Positions 51,601 through 58,732 of a stretch of 64,000 nt of DNA are shown here, piece after piece. The first letter of the stretch is position 1; each line of letters starts with the position of its first letter. The stretch is from assembly GCF_003312915.1 (NCBI RefSeq), contig NZ_CP030261.1:4526001-4590000 (forward strand). The letters run 5' to 3'. Position numbers and translations under genes: made by a program. Below the pieces are notes generated by a model. That model did no database searches. It saw nothing but the letters and a program-made list of their open reading frames with translations, and was not told the DNA's origin. This stretch comes from Flavobacterium fluviale. GTDB taxonomy: Bacteria; Bacteroidota; Bacteroidia; Flavobacteriales; Flavobacteriaceae.

Positions 51601-52323
51601 GTTTTCATTTAATGTTTTCTCATCAACTTTGGCAATTGCTCCAGTAAAGTTGCTTCTTGCTATGGTTTGATATCCCGTTACCACAACTTCTTTCATTGCA
51701 GCCACTTTGTCCTCCACAACTAGAGTCAACTGGGTTCTGCCTGTGATACCAAAAGATTTTTTCTCAATAGTCAATCCAGAACATTCTAGAATACCATTTT
51801 CTGGAACATTATCAAAAGTAAAACTTCCGTCAAAATCGGTTATACTATTTCTGTTGGTTCCTACAAGGGTAACAATGACTCCAGGAAAAGGCTCGTTTTT
51901 ATTATTTAATACTTTTCCTCGGACGTCGATTAGTCCGTTTCCCAAATTTTCGGTTTTTTCTTTTCCCGCAGTTACCACAATAGTTTGATTGGTAATGGAA
52001 TATTTTAAATTTTGGGAATTAAAAATCCGGTTCAATGTTTCTTTTAAACTCGAATTCTTTACATTAATAGTAACTGGACTTGCATCTTTAAGCAGTTTCT
52101 GAGTATAAAATACTTCGTAGTTACTTTGTTTGGCAACTTCTTTCAAAACCGTTTCAAGTGATGCGTCTTTGAAATTAATGCTGATATTCTGTGCCTGTCC
52201 CGAATAACTGCAAAGCAGTATAACAAGTGCACCGAAGATCTTTAAACAAATAGAAAAATTAAATCTGGGGATCTTTTTTTCAGAATTTTTGTAAGGTTTT
52301 TTTGGTTGTAAATTTAATTTCAT
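48676..52323 (-). CDS. SusC/RagA-family TonB-linked outer-membrane protein with STN domain
   Basis: 1215 residues. After the signal segment there is an STN domain (ISINFKDASLETVLKEVAKQSNYEVFY, ~residues 48-75 and onwards), a carboxypeptidase-like beta-sandwich (IDVRGKVLNNKNEPFPGVIV), the plug with TGYQTIARSNFTGAIAKV and RGIGTFSSD, and a long beta-barrel. The STN domain is the part that contacts FecR to signal ligand binding to the sigma factor. Start at 52323 chosen at the signal segment; an upstream start 9 codons earlier is possible. It shows that the receptor belongs to the FecR/sigma genes just upstream. Confidence 0.92.
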   Translation of the reverse strand: MKLNLQPKKPYKNSEKKIPRFNFSICLKIFGALVILLCSYSGQAQNISINFKDASLETVLKEVAKQSNYEVFYTQKLLKDASPVTINVKNSSLKETLNRIFNSQNLKYSITNQTIVVTAGKEKTENLGNGLIDVRGKVLNNKNEPFPGVIVTLVGTNRNSITDFDGSFTFDNVPENGILECSGLTIEKKSFGITGRTQLTLVVEDKVAAMKEVVVTGYQTIARSNFTGAIAKVDEKTLNENINADLSSALEGRVAGLMFQKNPSGAAADKPILRGIGTFSSDQVGYSPLLVIDGLPTELTLNDINPYDIESVDVLKDAAAASIYGSRAANGIIVLTTKKGNGKLKVSINSDFFIAEKPNMRDMNYASTGDIIDLEQAVYNRERARFANTSTMFSNYGDIGNSSMKYYSPLYQLNRNLEEGKISNADYDSTLSQWRKNDYIKDYHDNVWQNEFRQRYNVAFSGSTSKQNTYVSLNYDESKNRVKFNQSRAFNLYAKSSFQINNWLNATFGVNGTYSNDDVTDGDYNDYLTIQKRYERITDDNGNLVIAPFVGIRDGFTSSGVINPAVAEKLAGLSGFKPMSFNVLNSLQEGIEKQNSLSLRAFANIKAKIWRGLSYNTQFQYEVRRNDNEQYYDINSYKMRYAINTLTGYNAATNVYTPVEGFSTGGRFEQSSSQATNYSFRNQLDYAEEFGEGKHSINALAGFEMRETFLPRTVESLRYGYDPVTLTSAVMNNLALSQTGVSSYIFGNNRTLGALARTQKEILHRYFSVFSTASYTYLSKYNVTGSYRVDRADLFGVDPKYKNRPLWSAGLGWNVSNEEFMKPVKWVSMLKLRTTYGINGNIDQSTTPYITATRRNDNLYQSLQYTNITAQPNPMLRWEKTQSTNVGLDYSLFRAKLNGSIDLYRKYSSDLLATTDLDPTVGALTRRINAGALLNKGVEFTVGSEWYNNGSFRVASNIVFAYNKTTVRKVTRAQSSAAVYISSPIDFFQENELYNSLYAYQYGGTTNGYPYVLDENGNPSITFDANGNPISTSIKTVTNPDALVNMGTLIPTYTGSLSQRFSYKQFDLNFLFVFSGGNVMRKEVLAMDTDVVNLSGIADRYTDANPNGNTRLYVDLDESVRNYASTISSQWRNSSANVVDGDYIKLRNISLGYNLPKTFATKMNISSAKFTFQMNNIWYWSAAGNRIDPEVYSANSATRNLPSPKTYLLGFNLTL

Positions 52324-52455
52324 ACATTTACATTGGTTATAGTTAAACAATAGGTGTACAACTTATACTGGCTATAAACCTTTATAACAACCAGAAGCAT
52401 CGCAACTGCCTCTGGTTTTTTAGTTTATAGACCAATATATACGGTAAATTTCGAT

Positions 52456-53595
52456 CTAGGGATATACAATAATTGTTTTTCCTTCAACCTTAAATTTTAT
52501 ATTACTAAGCTCAAGTACCTTTAATACTTCAGACAAATTTTTATTCATAAACGTTCCTCCGTTAAATCTCACATCCGAAACATCGCCGCGGTATTCTACT
52601 TTAATTCCGTACCAGCGTTCCAATTGTTTCATGACCGTTTTTAAGTCGGCGTTATCAAATTTAAAACGGCCGTTTTTCCAAGCGACTGCGGCTTCGGTAT
52701 CCACTTCTTTAATTTTAATTTTACTAAAGTTGTCAGATATACTAGACTGCTGTCCTGGTTTTAAAATTGATTTTTGATTTTTATAAGAAACCGCAACGCT
52801 CCCCTCTAACAATGTAGTTTTTACAACCGATTCGTTGGTATAAGCATGTACGTTAAAATGAGTTCCCAGCACTTCAATAGATTGACTGCCCGATTTTACA
52901 ATAAAAGGTTTGTTTTTATTTTTGGCAACTTCAAAATAAGCCTCTCCTTCTAATTCTACAATTCTTTGATCGCCGTTAAACTGCGTTGGATATTTAATTG
53001 AGGAAACTGTATTAAGATAAACTTTGGTTCCATCTGCCAAAACAATATTGTATTGACCGCCTGTTGGTGTCGAAAGTGTATTAAAAGAATCTGGATCGTT
53101 TTTTGAATTATCAGCATTTGGATTGATCACGTATGTAATAACACCATTTGCCCCCATTTTAATGGTCACTTCTTGATCGTCTCCTTCTTTGGCAATGGTA
53201 TCTTTTCCAGAAATAGCCGAAAGAACAATTTGTTTTCCGTTAGAAAGGGTCAAAATACCTCTTGTACCGCCGGGAGCAATTTCTTGCGGTTTTGCTGCAA
53301 CCTCAATATTTTGTTGTTTGGGTTTGGTGAAATAAAATATTCCAGAACCTAGTAGTACTGCTATTGATGCAGCCACAGCAATGCGCGGCCAAAGAGAAAT
53401 GACTTTTTTATCTTTCTCTAACGGCAGATTCGATTGTAAATAATTATAACTGTCTTCCAGTTCGTATTCGCTGAGCTGTAAATTGCTGCGAGAAGCTTTA
53501 TTCAGATACCATGCATCAAGCTTGTCGCTTTCTTCATTCGATAAAGTACCTTTCTGATATTTTTTCAGCAATGCTAAGATTTCAGTTTCATTCAT
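52456..53595 (-). CDS. FecR-family anti-sigma/sigma-regulator protein
   Basis: 379 residues. The cytoplasmic N-terminus MNETEILALLKKYQKGTLSNEESDKLDAWY is followed by one transmembrane helix (RIAVAASIAVLLGSGIFYFT, ~residues 73-92), the FecR periplasmic domain (STPTGGQYNIVLADGTKVYLNTVSSIKYP..., to ~300) and a C-terminal DUF4974 (ADLKTVMKQLERWYGIKV). It receives the signal from the STN domain of the SusC protein and controls the sigma factor encoded upstream. The 132-bp spacer to susC may hold the promoter recognised by that sigma factor. Confidence 0.92.
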   Translation of the reverse strand: MNETEILALLKKYQKGTLSNEESDKLDAWYLNKASRSNLQLSEYELEDSYNYLQSNLPLEKDKKVISLWPRIAVAASIAVLLGSGIFYFTKPKQQNIEVAAKPQEIAPGGTRGILTLSNGKQIVLSAISGKDTIAKEGDDQEVTIKMGANGVITYVINPNADNSKNDPDSFNTLSTPTGGQYNIVLADGTKVYLNTVSSIKYPTQFNGDQRIVELEGEAYFEVAKNKNKPFIVKSGSQSIEVLGTHFNVHAYTNESVVKTTLLEGSVAVSYKNQKSILKPGQQSSISDNFSKIKIKEVDTEAAVAWKNGRFKFDNADLKTVMKQLERWYGIKVEYRGDVSDVRFNGGTFMNKNLSEVLKVLELSNIKFKVEGKTIIVYP

Positions 53596-53789
53596 AATTA
53601 CAACACGAAGTTTTGTCCTGTTTTAAGTAAGACAGTTAGAAATGACCTTTGTCATAGACAATGACAAAAAAAAATTAAAAAATTATTATTATATCATTAA
53701 TAAAGCCGGAATAGTATTAACTCTTCTTTACGGATTACAACGATATAGCTAGATTTTATCACAGAAATTAACAAAAACACAATTCTTTG

Positions 53790-54359
53790 TTACCACACAA
53801 AAACACCCATAAAATTCTTGAGTTTTTCGCGTAATATTTTAACGGAATTATATACCTGCTGTTTGGCTGTTTTGTCTGTAATATTCAATTGAAGTGCAAT
53901 TTCATCATACGAAAGTTCTTCTACTTTTCTTAAAAGAAAAACTTCGCGCATTTTTTCGGGCAGTAAAGCAATTTCTTTTGCAATAATCGATTCTAATTCT
54001 TCTTCCCTAAGTTTAGAATCAGCGAAGACATAGTCGTTTTCTACGAAATTGGAAATGGAATCAGCGTAGCGTGAAACCACTTTTTCATGAGCGATATAAT
54101 TGAGTACTCTATTTTTTACCGCTTTGTATAAATAAGAAGAAAGAGATCCGGTTACTGTTAATTCGTTACGTTTGTTCCAGATCGAGAGAAAGACCTCTTG
54201 GACAACATCATTGGCCTCATCTTGATTTTCAAGAATTTTATAGGCATGATTAATTAGAAGTTTAGAATACCTTTTAAAAATTTCTGTATAGGCCGATTGA
54301 TCATCTTCTTTAAGAAGACGTAATAAAATATCATCAGCATATTCGCTATAGAGAGGCAT
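53790..54359 (-). CDS. ECF sigma factor of the FecR/SusC locus
   Basis: 189 residues. Region 2 is DQSAYTEIFKRYSKLLINHAYKILENQDEANDVVQEVFLSIWNKRNELTV, and region 4 is LPEKMREVFLLRKVEELSYDEIALQLNITDKTAKQQVYNSVKILREKL. It belongs to the Bacteroidota ECF group that is paired with FecR. I start at the ATG at 54359 because it directly precedes a typical N-terminus (YSEYADDILLRLLKEDD). The 194-bp gap to fecR has a long AT-rich stretch that may contain the fecR promoter. Confidence 0.9.
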   Translation of the reverse strand: MPLYSEYADDILLRLLKEDDQSAYTEIFKRYSKLLINHAYKILENQDEANDVVQEVFLSIWNKRNELTVTGSLSSYLYKAVKNRVLNYIAHEKVVSRYADSISNFVENDYVFADSKLREEELESIIAKEIALLPEKMREVFLLRKVEELSYDEIALQLNITDKTAKQQVYNSVKILREKLKNFMGVFVW

Positions 54360-54502
54360 TAATAAAAAGGGTTGAGGATCAAAAAACGCAATATTAAACA
54401 TTTTTTATGTTAAAAACTAAAACATACAGAAAAGGGTGACATTATCTGATGTATTTAAATTGGGTTTAAATGGAATAGACTGAAACCTTTTCTGAATAAA
54501 CC

Positions 54503-54742
54503 TTAAGTGCTTCTAACGACAAAAAACAAGATTTCTTCTTCTAATTCTTTAGATAAATTTTCACATTCTAGTTTACGGCGGAAATTTTTCTCGAATTTTT
54601 TCTTATAAATTTGAGCATCAACTACGTTGGTGCAGTAATCATCGCAAATTGATCTGAACTTCTCATTGGTTAAGTACAGTACTTTGATCGATTCAAAGTA
54701 TTCCGCAAATCTGATATTATATAACTCTTCAGGTACAGACAT
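54503..54742 (-). CDS. small charged hypothetical protein
   Basis: 79 residues, not recognised. It reads MSVPEELYNIRFAEYFESIKVLYLTNEKF, a Cys-containing segment CDDYCTNVVDAQIYKKKF, and a Glu/Lys-rich helix. No signal or membrane segment. The ATG at 54742 gives a compact coding protein. It lies upstream of the sigma gene, in the same direction, separated by 143 bp. Confidence 0.55.
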   Translation of the reverse strand: MSVPEELYNIRFAEYFESIKVLYLTNEKFRSICDDYCTNVVDAQIYKKKFEKNFRRKLECENLSKELEEEILFFVVRST

Positions 54743-54977
54743 AATTTGGAATTTAGCAGGTAAAATATTTACGCGATTAAACACTTTCTAAGCGAAGAAA
54801 TTAATTCCTAAGATACCTCAGCAATTATTTGTAAATCATTTCACCTCTAAATTATAAATTTAAAAGACTGTTTTTTTTAGAAAGAGGTTGCAAATTATAA
54901 TTTGCAACAATATTCAATTTGACGAACGTTATTTGAAACATGTTTTACAGCTGTGATTTAAATATTTTTAAAGAGAA

Positions 54978-55025
54978 AATAAAGTAACCTAACAGTTTTT
55001 TATAACCTGTTAAGTTACTTTATAA
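54978..55025 (-). terminator. terminator after the PLP-enzyme gene
   Basis: Imperfect stem AAAGTAACTTAACAG / CTGTTAGGTTACTTT followed on the minus strand by a T-rich tract. Confidence 0.75.
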
Positions 55026-55029
55026 GATT

Positions 55030-56502
55030 TTAATCCAGTCTAAACCATTCATTTACTTCTTCTGTAATTGTTTCTTTTATTTCGGGATTTTCAAATTCAT
55101 TTGAAGCTGAATTGTATACATAATCATGCTGCCATTTTTTATAATGCAGCGTGATTTGCTCAATTGCATCGCATATAAATGTAACCTCATCATTTGTCAT
55201 GATTGGATGCAGTGACAAACGAACCCAGCCTGGTTTATTCGTTTGATTTCGTTCTAATAATTCATTTGTAAGTTCTGCCGATTTATTTTCATCTATATTG
55301 AAAAGATAATGCGCATACGTACTCGCGCAAGACCATCCGCCTCGAACCTGAATTCCGAAACGGTCATTTAAAAGTCTTACGATTAAGTTGTAGTGAATAT
55401 CTTCGATTACAAAAGAAACACAGCCGATTCGTTCTGTTTTAAGGTCTCCTAGAATGGACAAACCTTTTATTTTTTGAAGTCTTGAAAAACAAAGATCAAG
55501 CAGTTCTTTTTCTCTGTTTTTAATGTTTGAAACTCCCATTTTATCTTTTAATTCTAAAGCTAAGGCAGTTCTTATTACTTGTAGAAAGCCTGGCGTCCCG
55601 CCATCTTCTCTAACTTCTATGACCTCGCTATAACAATATTTACCCAGCGGATTGGTCCATTTTACATTTCCTCCGCCTGGATTATCCGGAAAATCTGATT
55701 TGTATAATTTCTCATTAAAAACCAAAATACCGCATGTTCCGGGTCCGCCAAGAAATTTATGAGGCGAAAAGAAAACAGCATCTAACTGCTGCTCTGGATC
55801 TTTTGGATGCATGTTGATTTTAACATAAGGTGCCGAAGCTGCAAAATCTACAAAGCAAAGTCCGCCGTTTTGATGCATGATTTTAGCCAGTTCATGATAA
55901 GGCGTAATAATTCCAGTAACATTAGAACAGGCCGTAAAAGAACCAATTTTCAAGCTTCTGCCAGCATATTTTTTAATTTCTTCGGAAAGAATTTTAGGAT
56001 CGACCAAATTATTTTCATCTGCAGGAAGAATCACAACTTCTGCATTTGTTTCGTACCAGGAAACCTGATTCGAATGATGTTCCATATGTGTAATAAAAAC
56101 TACTGGTTTATCTTCTTCATTACTTGTTCGCAGTCCCATGATTCTTTGCAGCTTCGATAAAGCAGCAGTCATTCCCGTTCCTGTTGTAATTAAGACATCG
56201 CACTCATTTGCATTAACCGATTTTTTAATACTATCTCTGGCATATTGATATGCGTAAGTAGACGTTTTCCCGGTCTGACTTGAAAGCGAATGCGTATTGG
56301 CAATCATCGGTCCCATTTTATTAAGCATAATATCCTCGATCGGACTGTATAATCTTCCGCTGGCAACCCAATCTGCGTAAAGCAGATTTTGTTTACCATA
56401 TACCGATCTATACGTATGATTTACACCTACTGTATTTTCTCTAAACTTAGAGAAGTAACATTCTAACTCAATTGGTTCTTTTGTTGTCTCAATTGCATTC
56501 AT
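55030..56502 (-). CDS. class V aminotransferase-fold PLP enzyme, cysteine desulfurase-like
   Basis: 490 residues. The PLP lysine lies in FFSPHKFLGGPGTCGILVF (about residue 250) and the PLP-binding region CSNVTGIITPYHELA with FVDFAASAPYV precedes it. The C-terminal IQVRGGWSCASTYAHYLF resembles the RxGxHCA loop holding the catalytic Cys of SufS-type desulfurases. It is therefore a candidate for releasing sulfur from cysteine or a related thiol. It is 96 bp downstream of the TlpA-like gene in the transcript headed by the SAM-I riboswitch. The exact substrate is not known. Confidence 0.78.
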   Translation of the reverse strand: MNAIETTKEPIELECYFSKFRENTVGVNHTYRSVYGKQNLLYADWVASGRLYSPIEDIMLNKMGPMIANTHSLSSQTGKTSTYAYQYARDSIKKSVNANECDVLITTGTGMTAALSKLQRIMGLRTSNEEDKPVVFITHMEHHSNQVSWYETNAEVVILPADENNLVDPKILSEEIKKYAGRSLKIGSFTACSNVTGIITPYHELAKIMHQNGGLCFVDFAASAPYVKINMHPKDPEQQLDAVFFSPHKFLGGPGTCGILVFNEKLYKSDFPDNPGGGNVKWTNPLGKYCYSEVIEVREDGGTPGFLQVIRTALALELKDKMGVSNIKNREKELLDLCFSRLQKIKGLSILGDLKTERIGCVSFVIEDIHYNLIVRLLNDRFGIQVRGGWSCASTYAHYLFNIDENKSAELTNELLERNQTNKPGWVRLSLHPIMTNDEVTFICDAIEQITLHYKKWQHDYVYNSASNEFENPEIKETITEEVNEWFRLD

Positions 56503-56598
56503 TTCCTGATCATTTTAAATTAACTAATTTTTTTATTGATGAACTTTAATCTTTTGGTGAGTAAAGCATTTTGACTTGACTCTATGTGTTTAAAACGT

Positions 56599-57588
56599 TC
56601 ATATTTTTTTTTCTAAAAGCGATTTAAGTGTAGACTGTAACTCTTCGCCCTGAAGATTTTTGGCTACGATTATTCCGTTTGAATCGACTAAATAATTTCC
56701 AGGAATTGCTCTTATTCCGTATAACTTCGCAACGGCGCTGTTCCAAAAAAGTAAATCAGAAACGTGGAGCCAAGTCAAATTATCATCCTGAATTCCTTTG
56801 ATCCAGTTTTCTTTCTTTTTATCCAAAGAGATTCCAACAATATTGAATCCCTTATCGTGAAATTCTTTATAAGCGGCTACGATATTTGGATTTTCTCTTC
56901 GGCATGGGCCGCACCACGAAGCCCAAAAATCGACTAAAGTGTAACCTTTTAAATTTTCATAAAAACGGATTGGTTTTCCCTCTGGATTATTGGCTGTAAA
57001 ATCTGGAGCTTTTTTCCCCACTGCCAATCCGTCCAAAACAAGGGCAAGATCTTTTAGCTCTTTCACGTAAGTAGTATTTTGCTGGGTTTTATCGAGCAAG
57101 GCAATATTTTGTCTAATTTGTTCTGGTGATAATCTGTAAGACCAATTTCTGTACAATACATAAGCCGAAACAATTGAATTAGGATTTTCTGTAATGAATT
57201 TACTGATTTCTACATCTTTCGATTTTTTGTAAGTTTCAAATAAATCTTGAGAAGCAGAACCTTCGACTACTGAATTGCTGTAATATTTCTTCGGATTTAA
57301 TTTTACTGTAATAGGGCTTTTTTCAAGAAAAATATACAAAGGACTGCTTTCTGTATTCACACTTAAACCGTACAATTCGGGCGTTTTCACTTTAGTTTTA
57401 AAACTAAAATTTCCGTCTTTCACTTTTACCGAATCAATTGTGGTAAACATTTTATTATGAAACTTTTGCAGGTAAACATAGTTAACAACTGTATCTACAA
57501 CAGTTCCTTTTAACTGCAAATTATTTTCCTGTGCCTGAGTTTGGCTAAAGCCAAAAAGGAAAGCAAAGCCTAATAGTATTTTTTTCAT
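56599..57588 (-). CDS. TlpA-like thiol-disulfide oxidoreductase with DUF4369
   Basis: 329 residues. Signal peptide (MKKILLGFAFLFGFSQTQAQ), then a DUF4369 domain (LQLKGTVVDTVVNYVYLQKF..., ~residues 24-115), a helical middle, and a thioredoxin fold with active site FWASWCGPCRRENPN (CGPC, ~residue 222). Such periplasmic proteins use cysteines to reduce or isomerise disulfides. It is the first gene after the SAM-I riboswitch and probably part of methionine-responsive sulfur metabolism. I start at the ATG at 57588, which begins a signal peptide; a GTG 111 bp upstream gives no signal peptide. Confidence 0.85.
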   Translation of the reverse strand: MKKILLGFAFLFGFSQTQAQENNLQLKGTVVDTVVNYVYLQKFHNKMFTTIDSVKVKDGNFSFKTKVKTPELYGLSVNTESSPLYIFLEKSPITVKLNPKKYYSNSVVEGSASQDLFETYKKSKDVEISKFITENPNSIVSAYVLYRNWSYRLSPEQIRQNIALLDKTQQNTTYVKELKDLALVLDGLAVGKKAPDFTANNPEGKPIRFYENLKGYTLVDFWASWCGPCRRENPNIVAAYKEFHDKGFNIVGISLDKKKENWIKGIQDDNLTWLHVSDLLFWNSAVAKLYGIRAIPGNYLVDSNGIIVAKNLQGEELQSTLKSLLEKKI

Positions 57589-57838
57589 TGTATTTTGATT
57601 TTGGTTAATAATGGATATAAAGATATTCAAGCCCAAATGTGAAAAGGCTTCTAGAAATTGTCGAATAATAAAAATATTGGGAGAATTTAATTTCTTCACA
57701 TTCGGAAAAAAGCAAGACTATTTTCTTCGAAAATTAAATTCAAAAGTTCGTAACCTGAGTATAAGATTGATTCGGTTTTCATTTTAAAAAAATAAAAGTT
57801 TAAAAATATGACCTTATTCAGATTTGGAGGAAATCTTT
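57589..57838. other. leader between SAM riboswitch and TlpA-like gene
   Basis: About 250 bp of 5' untranslated leader. Immediately past the riboswitch P1 stem is a small hairpin (AGATTT-CCTCC-AAATCT on the minus strand, 57820-57836), whose loop is complementary to a Shine-Dalgarno core. No intrinsic terminator is evident. Otherwise AT-rich and without a recognised gene. Confidence 0.5.
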
Positions 57839-57934
57839 CTTATCTGTCCACTATAGTGGAAGGATTTAGCACCTTATTCGGTAACAGGTTGCTAAGACGT
57901 CAATGGGCCTATTCCCTCGGTCTTTCTGGATAAG
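57839..57934 (-). promoter_or_regulatory. SAM-I (S-box) riboswitch
   Basis: On the minus strand the aptamer runs from CTTATCCAGAAAGACCGAGG through GAATAGGCCC (the GAGGGA..GGCCC core), then TTAGCAACC, AAGGTGCTAAATCC and back to GATAAG, closing P1 (CTTATC/GATAAG). These are the conserved cores of the S-adenosylmethionine-binding class I riboswitch. It heads the minus-strand operon of the TlpA-like and cysteine-desulfurase-like genes. Bound SAM would be expected to lower expression, matching a sulfur/methionine function. Confidence 0.93.
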
Positions 57935-58149
57935 TATCATTCAGAAATTTTCTGTGGTACAAATATACATACTAATTCTATCAAATTAGTAGTATTTAAT
58001 AATATTTTTTTCAATTTTATTTTAAGAATTGCTCTATACCCTTGTAAAAACACTGAATAACAACAATTTAAAATGAAAAATAAATTTAAAGAATTTTAAT
58101 TTTTACAAAGAATTTCCAAAAGAAAATTAGTTTTAAATTCTTTACGGCA
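57935..58149. other. upstream promoter region of the SAM-riboswitch operon
   Basis: Contains the minus-strand -7-like box TATATTTG (57960-57967), just upstream of the riboswitch. Nothing else was recognised; the remainder is AT-rich. Confidence 0.4.
57960..57967 (-). promoter_or_regulatory. -7 promoter box of SAM-riboswitch operon
   Basis: TATATTTG on the minus strand, 26 bp before the P1 stem of the riboswitch. Confidence 0.5.
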
Positions 58150-58183
58150 TAAAAAAACTCATTTCGTTTTGAAATGAGTTTAT
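58150..58183 (-). terminator. terminator of the 116-residue lipoprotein gene
   Basis: Stem AAACTCATTT / AAATGAGTTT followed on the minus strand by a T-run. Confidence 0.8.
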
Positions 58184-58202
58184 AATTGTTCTGATTGAAT
58201 AA

Positions 58203-58553
58203 TTATTTATTCTTTCTTTTTTTAGCACTTTCTGTCTGCAGTTTAACGCTGTCTTTTTGCACTCCTTTTGCAGGCGTATAGGTCGAACCATCTTGTACAC
58301 TTTCTCCTGGCCCGCTTCCTCTGCCGGCAGTACTTAAAGAATCTGTATTACCATTTGCAGTTGTTGGAGTTTGAGTAGTTACAATATTTGTCGATGTAGT
58401 GGCAGTATCAGAAACTTGTTCTGTTTGTGTTGTGTCAAGAGGAACGCTGGAAGTTTCTATTTGATCACTGTAACCGTCGTTCTTTTTACAAGAAAACAGG
58501 ACTCCAGTTACAAATACAAAAAGTATGACTTTTGATTTCAATAAAGCTTTCAT
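58203..58553 (-). CDS. lipoprotein of unknown function, Thr/Ser/Gln-rich
   Basis: 116 residues, not recognised. The signal MKALLKSKVILFVFVTGVLFSC has a lipobox Cys (LFSC). The mature part is low complexity, rich in Thr, Ser, Gln and Gly (QTEQVSDTATTSTNIVTTQTPTT...), ending in a basic KKRKNK. Probably an outer-membrane-linked surface protein. It has its own terminator. Confidence 0.65.
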   Translation of the reverse strand: MKALLKSKVILFVFVTGVLFSCKKNDGYSDQIETSSVPLDTTQTEQVSDTATTSTNIVTTQTPTTANGNTDSLSTAGRGSGPGESVQDGSTYTPAKGVQKDSVKLQTESAKKRKNK

Positions 58554-58732
58554 AATAAATGTTTTAATGTTTGCAAAAGCTAAGTAACTACTTATAAAAC
58601 AGTTAATCTTACAGTATTTTTAGAAATTTTTACATAAACATTCATATGAAAACTAATTTTTTAAAGCACAAAAGCCTGAAAACAATTAAGTTTCCAAGCT
58701 CTGTAACTAACTAAAGTAAAATGATATTCGTC

